Assembly (NCBI RefSeq): GCF_964355755.1
Contig: NC_092679.1
Coordinates: forward strand, 19,518,932-19,582,931
Direction of reading: 5' to 3'
Source of the DNA: Antedon mediterranea
Lineage: Eukaryota > Echinodermata > Crinoidea > Comatulida > Antedonidae
DNA: 64,000 nucleotides
A program made the translations under genes and the position numbers. Each line of letters opens with the position of its first letter. Position 1 is the first letter of the stretch. Of this stretch, positions 47,701 through 59,700 are shown piece after piece. The notes below the pieces were generated by a model. The model had not been told where the DNA came from and ran no database searches. It saw only the letters and a list, made by a program, of their open reading frames with translations.

Positions 47701-50700
47701 GTCTCCACATTTGGTTAATTAGTAAAGTTGCTTCATAGCCGTTTTACGGTAGCGTATCCAGGGTAGAAGATTGCGATGTAGTAGACAGGTACAGAACATA
47801 ACAACTCCTTCCTATAGTGTTCGTCAAAATACTAGATGTAGTCAGAAAATATACTGTAGCATACCAACTAAAACAACAATTTCTCAACATTAAAGATATA
47901 GTGTTCCCCTAAAAAAATAATTGTTCACAATTTTTTTGTTGAATATTAAATTTTAATGTCATAATAGTTATTCACTTTGGCCAAAAATGGTATCGAAAAA
48001 AAATATTTACCTGAAAAAACTGTAATTTAAAGCAAAAAATGTCAAATTGTCTGTCAGAAAATTGGTTTTTGGTTGAATTTAACCATTTATTTTGTTACGG
48101 TTTGATTATTTATTATATGGAAGTGATTACATGGAAAAAGTGAAGTGATTCTTTTTTTAAATAAGTTAGCTAATAATAATTTTTTTCATTCATACATGAT
48201 TTTTATTAATTCATAAAATAGTCATTCTATTTTTGTTTAAATATTTTTTAAGAGCGCCCTCAATTGTCCGTTTTTGCATAACTTTTCAACTTTTCAAGAA
48301 TTGTTTTGTTTGAAATCCTATTATAAATTTGGATTTGTTTAAAGGTTTATTTCTTCATATTTGAAATTTATAAATCAACCTCATATACTAGTTGCTTAAA
48401 GCAGATGTTCCAAAGAGAAATTGGTTAAAACACTCATTTTATATTGCTGGATTAAACATCATTTGTTCATAATTAATAAGCATATAATTATGTATGTATT
48501 ACTTGTTGTTAATATTAATCATTTTAGTAGCTAATGATCAGGGTTGTGTAAACGTATCCCGTTGACCAATAGCAGGTGACAAGCATATGTTAGCCTAATC
48601 TCCGTCCAGACTCCGTTTTCATTTTGCGAACAATGATATTGGAAAATCTTTTGTAAAAGTGGAAATGTAGTTTGGTGTTTTGCTTAATAATCAGAGTCTT
48701 TGGATCAAATTGTAGCTCTGTCGAGTACCAGGATTTTTTTTATTGGCACATCAATTTTACCAAACCCTTCCTTTGGGACACTGTGACCTCTAATCTGTAG
48801 ACACCTATTTTTTTCGACATAAATGACTCTAAAGTTCGTTTAGATCCAGAGAAACCTATTAACTATTAATATTACATGTTAGCGCTCTCCTGTTTAAAAA
48901 AAATCCTGACTGGCTCCTTAGAAAGTCAGACATGGGCTTAATAATTAGTGAGGCTAAAGCTCTATCACACAGTACACTATCAAGCTAGTTTGACAAAAAA
49001 GTGTGATGTGCCCAAATATGGTAGTGAAATGACATCATCATGCCCATATTACTAACTATGTGCACATTACATATTTTTTTCACATAAAGTTTGATAGTGT
49101 AGACTGAGCTTTACAATAAAGTCAGTTTGTTTGTTAGTTCACCATCTTATTCAGCAAAGCATGCTGAATATTGTGCCGTTCTGCCATCAGCGTAGGAGGT
49201 CAAACTCAGAAAAAGTACCTTAGTCTTTTTCTTTAATGAGGATTAGGCCTTTGACAGTATTTACAAACCCCCTAGCATTTTACCAAATTCAAAAGGTACA
49301 GAAACAAGTTGTATTGAAAATTGGCACCTTACACAAAGCTTCAAACCAACACGCAAGACAAGTGCCTATGTCTGTTCACTTCCGAGAGGTGTCGAAAGAA
49401 AAAGAAACCCCCGGGTGGTTGCGGTGTAGTTTAAAAGACAAATTGTATCGCATTTTATGTACTTTATGTACTTAGATTGAATTTTGTGTACGATCTGCTT
49501 GTGTCTCGATTTTATGTATTTAATTTAATCGCCATTTATCATTATCACTATTATTTTTATCACTATTTATCATATTAAAATTAAATTGCTAAATATTATC
49601 ACTCTACAGGTATCGCTATTATCATTGTCATCACTATTATGATTATCATCATTATTGTCCTTATCATCACTGTTATCATTATCATCAAATTATCATTATC
49701 ATCACTCTTATCATTATCATCACTATTATCATTATCATCACTATTATCATTATCATCACTATTATCATTATCATCACTCCTATCATTATCATCACTCCTA
49801 TCATTATCATCACTATTATCATTATCATCATTATTATCATTATCATCACTATTATCATTATCATCACTATCATCATTATCATCACTATTATCATTATCAT
49901 CGCTATCATCATTATCATCACTATCATCATTATCATCACTATCATCATTATCACTATTATCATTATCACTATTATCATTATCACTATTATCATTATCATC
50001 ACTATCATCATTATCATCACTATTATCATTATCATCACTATTATCATTATCATCACTATTATCATCATAACTATTATCATCATAACTATTATCATTATCA
50101 TCACTATTATCATTATCATCACTATTATCATTATCACTATTATCATTATCATCAGTATTATCATTATCACTATTATCATTATCACTATTATCATTATCAT
50201 CACTATTATCATTATCATCAGTATTATCATTATCACTATTATCATTATCATCACTATTATCATTATCACTATTATTATTATCATCACTATTTACAGGTAT
50301 CAACACTACCACCATCACTATTAATTATCATTATCACCATCAACAGAATCATCATTGTTATATTATATGTATTTATTGGTCTTTGATATCAGTGAGTATC
50401 TTTAGTGGTGCAAGCAACCAAAATAAAATCAATAAATGAGGTAAATAAAACACAAAACCTAAATAACAAAGCTACCCTGTACATGGATGAATGAAATAAA
50501 TAAAAAGATCATTAAAGTAAAAGGTCCAACAACTATCAAACCTAAGCTATTGTATTCTAAAAACCAAGACATTTCCACCGAATTATTATTATTTTATAAC
50601 AAATAAAAAGACAAATTGTATTATTGTACTTAAATTGAGTTTACATACTTAACTTACTCAAGTTCAATTTGTTGTATTAAAATCTTATTGGCATAAGCAG

Positions 50701-53700
50701 ACTAATCCTCCGTTTAGTATCAACCGCAACACCGGCATTTAAATCCAACTCATAGGTGTTAAACATTTATTACTTAATACCGTATTAATGGGCGCGAATT
50801 TATTTCCAAATGGGTATAAATTTGGCAAACAATTTGAATAAATTGGATCAGATTAAGGCTTAAATAGGTCGCTAATCTATCGCCTCATGGATGCTGACTT
50901 TCTACCTTACCTGGGTACCCTTAATCTGCCTCTGTAATGGTGTTATACCTCTAAGGGCTAGACTTTATAAACCACTTAACTTTAAAAGAATATTAAAGTT
51001 AACTTTTTGTTTTAAGCCTCTTACTGTACATTAGTTTCAGTATTGAATTATATGTTGTAAGTTAAATTCTGTTGTAAGCGGGTTTGTGGTTCTGTCTGGG
51101 ATTTGATAATGTAGTTTTTTTAAATATTGTGTTTGCCACGGGACATATATCATCAAATATTAAAGTTAACTTTTTGGTTATTTAAGCTGCTTAAATTATT
51201 TTCTTATTATTTGATTAAATATGTGGTAAAGAAATATACATTCTGTTGTAAGTGGTTTGGTCAATTTTATTATTAAATAAATAAATAAATAATTAACTAC
51301 AAATTATTTAAGATTCTTTTGTCCAATGACGTTGATGTGGCTATAGTATGAGTTATAGACAGGGAATAATTTCGCCAGTGTAGCATAGCAAAAAGCTATA
51401 CAAAACAACCTTTTTGCTACACATTTCTACAATTGTGTAGCAAAAAATACAATACAAAACTATGTTTCTTGACTAAAAAATCAGTTTGATTAGCAATTTT
51501 GCTAAACAAAATTTTCAAATGAAATTTTTCCCTGATAGATACTAGAAGAATATTTTGTAAATAAAATGAGAGATAAAATAAGTAGAAATTTCAATAATAA
51601 ATCTCAGTATATACGCGGTACTCGGTAAAGCCTTGTCTACACTATCAAACGTGATGTGAAAAAAAATGGGGGGTTGTGCCCATATATGGACATGATGATG
51701 TCATATCACTACCATATTTGGGTATATCACTACCATATTTGAGCACATCACACTTTTTTGTCAAACTAGTTTGATAGTGTAAACAGAGCTTAAGGGAGTA
51801 AGACTTTAGAGTAGGAATTTAGTTCCCTTTTAACCTTCCTGCCACCTACTTTGTAATTGTATGATGTTTTTGGAAATAAAGAATAAGATTAAGAATATCA
51901 TATCATTTATTTTGGCAAAAAAATAAAATATAAGATATTTAAAGATATTTAAAAATACATTTTTTGGGGGAAAAAAGGTTTAAAATGGAGTTATTATTAT
52001 TAGCTTTTTTTTGCTATTTTATTTGTAATCTCGTTTGTCTTTTTTTAAGCAATTTGCATTGGATTTATAGTTAAAATGATTATACTTTTATTTTGTCGAA
52101 AAATGTTTTATTAGAGTTTTACTTCTATTTATTCTAACTGTTGAAGGTTGTTGTACTATTTTATCAGCATTTTTATTATCAAACTTATCAATAATTGTTG
52201 GTGTATGCTCTAACCATGATCATATCTCCACAAACAAAATTGAAAATTGACGTTGGTATTGGCATTGCCCAGCGGCGCTTTGTTTTGTTACCTCATATCA
52301 AAGAGTTTTGTTAATATTAGGTTGTCTTTTCATTCCAAGGAAAATAGAGTTTCCTGTTTTTTGTAGATAGATAAAATCATTTTAAACCTGTAAAAAATAT
52401 TTATTATTGACAGTTGATGAGTGAAATTGTTAGAATTGTTTTTCTTTCTTCATAGGCAACCAAATAAATTAACTGTGGTGTGGACAAGAAGAGGCAGAAA
52501 GAAACCTACAAAGGTATGTTTTTGTTGAAGTTATGAAAAATAGTTAAGAATCATAAAACAACACTAAAGTAATAACAATGAAAATGAGGTGTTCAATTAC
52601 AACTGCTGTACACTTACAGTATAATAAACACTATAATATCCATAAAAACTTTTACACAATAAAAAAAAATCAATATAATAATTATTTTAATCATTATTTC
52701 TAAAATCGATTAATTAAGAAAAAACATTCTACTCATCATCCCATGCATAATGTATTTGAGGTGTTACGTAGTGGTAGACGTTACCATCATCCATCATCTC
52801 TCGTACAAATAGGTTTTGTAACGGCTTTTATCCAGCCGTCATTCACACACTGAATACTTGTCAGTATACCGTACGAGAGTGCTGTGACACTTTGTAATTG
52901 TTTTTGTTAGTTTTTCATTCATCTGTTTTTGTATATCTCAGAGCAAACATAATTTCTATGTATATTTTATATGCAAATGACAATAAATGGACGTAATTTT
53001 CCACTGATGAATGAATGAAAAACATTTTCTTTTTCTTTCAGTTACATCAATGGGTGCCTGGTATCAAAGACCCATACAGGGGGTCTATTGTCTGGACAGT
53101 ACCTGAAAATGTAGAAATTTCTGTTACACTATTTAAGGTGATTATATTATATATTTCACGTTTTTTCCTTTTTCTGTTTTGTGTGATTACAAATAAACAA
53201 GTAACAACAACATATTAATTTAAATATTTTAAATGTCGGGACAGTACCTGAAAATGTAGACATTTCTGTTACTCTATTTAAGGTGATTATATATTTCATG
53301 CTTTTTACATTTTTCTGTTTTGTGTGATTACAAATTCTTAATAAACAAGCAAAAACAACAAATTATTTTAAATGTTTTAAATGTCTGGACATTACCTGAA
53401 AATGTATAAATTACTGTTGCTCTATTTAAGGTGGTTATATATTTTACCCTTTTAACATTTTGCTGTTTTGTGTGATTTACATACAAAAAAATTGTTTGAA
53501 ATGTTTTTAAAGGAAAATCGACCTGATGCAGAATTTGAAGATAAAGAATGGACCTTTGTCATAGAAGATGTAAGTTGACAGTAAATTTAAACAATTTCCT
53601 TTATCCTAAATTAATTATCAATTATCCAACTTAATTTTACCTTCCTGAGAGTAAAGCACTTTGATATCATTAAACTTTGTTCACTATTTTAGGAGTCAAA

Positions 53701-56700
53701 GAAAGGCAAAAGGAGACCTCTTGCGCAAGCTACCGTAAACATGAAAGACTTTGCCACACTGCTTCCATCGCAAGAATTCAAAACCATTAAACTACGACCG
53801 ATAAACGGCAAGAGATGCGAGGAAGCAAGCATTAAGTTGACGATGTCGTGTATGTTAATTAAGGAGGGATCCGCAATGTAAGTCAATTTTATGTTCTTAT
53901 TTAATTAACCTTTCATCAATTTTCCTCCTAAACTTGCCTATTACAGGATGAATACACTATAAGTCATTTTAGACTTGGGAAGTAGATTAGAAAAAGTTGT
54001 GAGTTAAAGCCATGGCACTAGGTCAGGATTAAACCCTGGACCCTGGCATTGGAAAACAAGAATGTTAAACACCAAGCTACAGAGCCACTTTATGTCCTGC
54101 AGAAACTTTTCTGCAGGACTGATACCCTAAAGCTCTGTCTACATTATCAAACTTGTGACAAAAACAAAATGTGATGTGCCCATATATGGACATGATGATG
54201 TCATATCACTACCATATTTAAGCATATCACTACTATATTTGGGCATGTCACTTTTTTTGTCAAACTAGTTTGATAGTGTAGACTGAGCTTAAGTCTATTT
54301 TTACTCCTTGTTATAGGGATGATGATATGCAGAGTTTAGCCAGTATATTGAGTTTTCATCAACCAGACATAGCGGACATGGCTGATTTTGATGATGAAGA
54401 CGATGATGACGATGAGATCACGGATAAAGAATCAGCGATGAAGATCTCTGAGATCGCCAACTCAATCAATCTGCTCTCGGAACTAGAAGATGAAAGTTTG
54501 AATCCTGTAGGGGATAGTGGTGATGAGTTTGGATCAGGTTGGTTTAAAATATTGTTTTGTTTATTATTTCCATTTTGTGCAATTTGATGTGTAGTAACGT
54601 CTGTTCACATGTGAACCCAGACTTGTTCTGTTGTGTTTCTCAATGGCTTCATTCATTTTGTATAGAATTCAAAATAATATAGTTTGAATGGTTCTATACT
54701 TAAACACTACATTTTTTTTATCTGATCCGGAATCTCGGCTCGATGTCAATGTATAGCGTTAGATTTAGCCATAGAGATTTTACAAAATCTGTAAGATTTT
54801 ACAAAATTTTACACGTCCATATAGTATAAATAAACCCAGCATGTACAAATATCTAGTAAAATACTCCAGACTTTTGTTGTACCAGGCTTGGAAAATAAAA
54901 TGTGGGCTAGTAACCATATTGGGCTAGTAACCATATTGGACTAGTAATTTTTAGTGGGCTATTGAGGGAAACAAATTGAGATTGAGATAATATAATTGGC
55001 AGAAGTAATGGATAATGAATATAATGCAGAAGTAGGCGTAAGGGGCAGTCCCTAGTTTAATGTAATGATTTAACCTTAAAGACCCTAGCTTTGAAATTTA
55101 ACGGATTATTAACGATCTAATTCCTTCCTCCCAATTGTGGTGGTTTTTGTTAGAATAATCCCAAGCAATAATCTTCATAATTACTTAGTTGAGTTTATTT
55201 CCAGATTTTCTATTATACAATGTTATTCCTCGTACTTAGCTTGCTGACTGAAAGACAAAAATATTTGGTAAAAAGATCAGACCTGGATTAATAGACCAAT
55301 GCGAACCCCTCGGTAAACAGTTAATGTAAAATCTCTTTTATTATAACATAACAAACACAGAAACCTGAAATAATATAAAGCCCATTGTGGGCAGATGTGA
55401 TCGTTTGAAAGTTTAATGGAAAAAGGGTGTGAATGTGTATTGTTTGGGTTATTTTTATTTGCTAGTAGCAGTTTATAGATTTCAATAAGTTGGTAAATAC
55501 TGGTAGACAACGGTGAAAAAGTACATTTCCTGTGTATGACATGTTTTAGGTTGTACGAAACACCTTGACCTTATTCTACAGCATAGACTATGATTTTATT
55601 ATTTAGATTAATGAAGCGCGATTAATTAAACTATTTGGTTGCAGTATAAAGCTAACAATGATTACAGTTTTTTGCAGTGTTGGGTACCGGTGGACACGTG
55701 TGTTTGTGAATGGGGCATGGAACAGATGATGTAGAAATGCCTCCAAGCGCAAACTTATTGTGGCAGTGTGCGCACAAAAGAGTTAAGCGTGCACTAACTC
55801 GGTTAATTAGTCTAGGTCAATGCGTCGATTTCGCAAACCAGCGCTACCAATCGCTTGACTGGTCGGCTGCTAAACGCGATTAGTTTGTTTGATATGTGAG
55901 ATGACATTTAAGATTGTTGCCACGGGTTCAACGCCTGGTTAAGAATAGACACCACAATTTTCAATTGATTTCGCTTTTTTACTTAATTTCAATAATTAAC
56001 CAAAGAAATAATTAAAAAATACAATTGAGTGTTTGTATAAGGAATATGTTAACAATTGAGTATTTCCTTTTCCATTTTGTAAAATTCTATAGATTGTACA
56101 GGTAGTTAAATGATAATACATCAAATTTCTTTAGAAACTTTTTGGTGGTGATTTTTTAAATATAATCATTATAATTTATATTTCTTTTTGTACTATGATT
56201 TAAATGAACATATTTTTATTTTTTTTTTCAATTAACCAAATATAAAAACATAAAATTAGCCCTTGTTGATACCAAAAGTTGTGTGTTGAGTGGGTTACTA
56301 CAACAGTTTATAGAGTACACCACACAAAAACAAATAAATTAATTTCCACTTTTCACTAGAATTCCGAAGTTTCAGGTAGTATGCAAACTTTTTTGTATCA
56401 AATTTGTTATATATTTTGTTATTAAACTTGTGGCATTTATACATTTCAAACTATTATTAAAATTTGGTATTCCACCATTACAACAAAATATCTATCCTAG
56501 AGAAAAACCTATTTGATAAATATGCCTTTAAAGTCGCCGATTGTGCAACAGATTACAGTACTTTATAGATTTACTCATTAAAAATTCATGTTACTTGTTT
56601 TTGTTTACCCTTTCATCTGTGTTTAATCCAAGTGTGAGGGCAGTAAAGATTGTAAATGCACAATGAGAAAATCTGTATTGATTTTTCATTTGGCTCTCTT

Positions 56701-59700
56701 CTGTAAGATTTTTTCTGACATTGAGTAAAGGAGTTGTTGCTTAGTGGTTAAGACCTGGATTCCTGGATTCTGGGTTTGAATCCGGTCAGATGTCAGGATT
56801 GTTTCTCACAACAACAACAAAAAACTCCACTCCAAAAAACTTGTTGTAGGGCATCTTTTGTATGTTTGTCATACCACCTTTAAGAAGAATAGTAAATTAA
56901 TTATCCTTTGCAATTTGCCTCATACTGAATACATTTCTAGCTAGGCCTAGTTAGAGGGGGCCTAGCCTAATTCTCAACCCAATGTGAGGTGTATAAGATG
57001 TAAACAAACACTCTATAAACCGTACCAGCCAGTAAGTTTACTGTACATAAAACATTGTTTATTTTACTAACAGTAAATAATGTACCAGATACATGAAATA
57101 ATAAATTGTATTTCTTAATCTTTTTAATCTTTTCATACTGTACTGTTTTCCTCCTAATAATTCTTATTCAGTTCTCTTTTCTTCTTTTAATCTGCCTCAA
57201 TTTTCAGGACGCAGACGAAGACATTTTTTACCCTTTGCTAAATACAAAGGTTCCAAGAAAGGTTTGCTTATCCACATATATTATGAACTCATTTAGTAAA
57301 TGCCTAGTGTCCACAATATATGATGCAATGTGAAAAATGTTTAAACAAATAAATTATATAGAAATTCAGTAAATTTTAAACAGTATTGTAGTTGAGCTAG
57401 TTAAGCTGTAGCGTGCAAAGTGAAGCTGCTTCCGTAGTGGCATTGCAGCTTGGGTAGCGGAGCTGTAGCTTGGTGGCTAACATGCCTTCCTTCCAATCCC
57501 AAGGTCTACGGTTCAATCCTGACCTAGTGCCAGGATTCAATCCTGCATCCAGAGTCCAATCCTGACCTAGTAGTGCCATGGTTCAATCCTGACCTAGTGC
57601 CAGGGTTGTAACTATTTCTACTTCACTGCCTAAGCCTCAAATGAGACTTTATAAACATGATTTAGTTTATCCATCCTGTAATTAGCCAGTTACATGCATT
57701 TGAAATATTTTAAAAATCAAATCAATTATTTATCTCATTTCACTCATACTTTATGATCTAGACTCTTTGCGATTATTCTTTAATTTCTTGATTTATACAT
57801 GATTTAAAATGTTGATTTATAATTTATACAGTTCATGATAATATTTTAATAATAATTTAATTTAGATTTTTATATCTTTCAAACCTACAAATGTATGCTA
57901 ATTATTGATAATTATTCTTTGAAATTATTGCAAGTCTATAATCATTTGAAAATGAAATCCATTGTATCAAAATATAGTTTTGGACACTAAGCAGTACAGA
58001 TGTATTATTTGTTTTTAGAGTTATTTTTTCATTTTGATTTAATTAGTGCATTGTTTATTAATATGTTCATGTGTGCTGTGAGGCTATTTTAAAGTGGTTT
58101 TTATTTCATATATATATTTTAATTTAAGATTTTTTTTTTAATGCAATCATTTTGTAATTTTGTTATATTTTAAAACACATTTTTTAAGTCATTCCATGTT
58201 GTTTTTTCTATATTATTAGTAAATAAAAAGCTTTGCTTTTTTTAAATTATTCTGATGATTTATGATAATACAGTGATATTTATATATGTATTTAAAAATA
58301 TTGTTTGTGTTTTTGTTAATTTTGTTTATAGCACTTATTTGTTTTGACTACCTTTAGTAATTAAATTAATTTTAAGTTATTGTAAACAGAGAAAAACTAT
58401 ATTTCATTTATAAAATGACGACGTTTTTTGTTTGTTTTTTTAAATGTTTTAAAGCATAGTGGTAATTTAGCTTGGTGGTTATCATGATAGCCTACCATTT
58501 CAAGGGTGTAAGTTCTAGTCCCAAGTCTGTCACATGATGTTTATACTTGGTCTACTACAATGTTCAGACTATTAATTGCAAGATTTACAATTATCAGAAA
58601 AATCTTTTCTTCATTTAAACATTTTCTTTTTAAAACGGAATGACAGATGACAGAAACCACTTTCCCACAAAAGGGGCATAGAATTCAGAAGAAAGGACAG
58701 CTCGCATTTTGATAGTGTGACGTCGTTTAAATTGGCCCGCAAGCTCATGTTGCACTTAACAAGCGTCCGCATTTTGTGTTTACCAAACAATTCCTTTTCA
58801 ATCAGTTAGTGAATGCCGTTCTTTACTTTCAATACCATGATTATGTAATATACATCTACACACGCTGTAACATTATTTAAAATATTCACCAAACAATTAC
58901 CGAGTCCCTCTTATTAACCCTCAAGTGTATAACCCATTGGAGAGGTACATGCTTCTTGAACAATAGCCATTGAAATCTATTGTCCATCAGTCATTGAAAA
59001 TATATTGTCCATTGGTCTTGGAAGTCTATTGTCCATTTCTACATACCTATCTTCTATCAACTTATACAATGGTCAATTTTTTACCTCTTGTTTCGGAAAA
59101 TTTCCTAAGGGCTTATGAATACCGTTGGGAGATAATAAGTACACGCAACATGCACGCGATTGTAAATTGTTAAACTTTATTTTTAATGTATCTACAGGAA
59201 TTTTTTTTTCCATCTCTGGTTGCATGCTTCCACACAGTTCTATGTATATTTTTTTTTTTTATGTTTATTATTATTATTATTATTAAAAGATTAAATTTTA
59301 TGTATACATTTTCTGTATAAAAATTATTAATCTCAAGTAATTATCTTATGGCTTTCTAAATATAAAATTACTTTATAAAAGATTAAATGTTATGTTTCCT
59401 TTAAAACAACAAATTGTATGTAAATATTTGTTGGGTTTTTTTTTTCAAAGATACCATTTTCGTTCACAAATCCAAATATTTTTCAAATCTTGTTCATTCA
59501 TTGTTTATTTTTATTTTAACTTTGACAATGATCAAATTGTTTATATATTTCTAACATTAATAACTAAAGTTTATTAAAATATTTATTTAGTTATTTGTAC
59601 TAATTTATATTTATTATGACAAATATTATTTAACAAGTTTAAAATGTGTTATACATTTGTTTACTTAAGATGTTAAAAAAATGTTAAAATTTCGTTTAGA

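Noticed and set aside
49599-50386. Long open frames of 143-243 codons on both strands rich in Asp/Asn/Ser, His/Tyr or Leu/Ser
   Set aside because: They are read-throughs of the TATCATTATCATCAC microsatellite, present on both strands and in several frames at once, with no other protein character.
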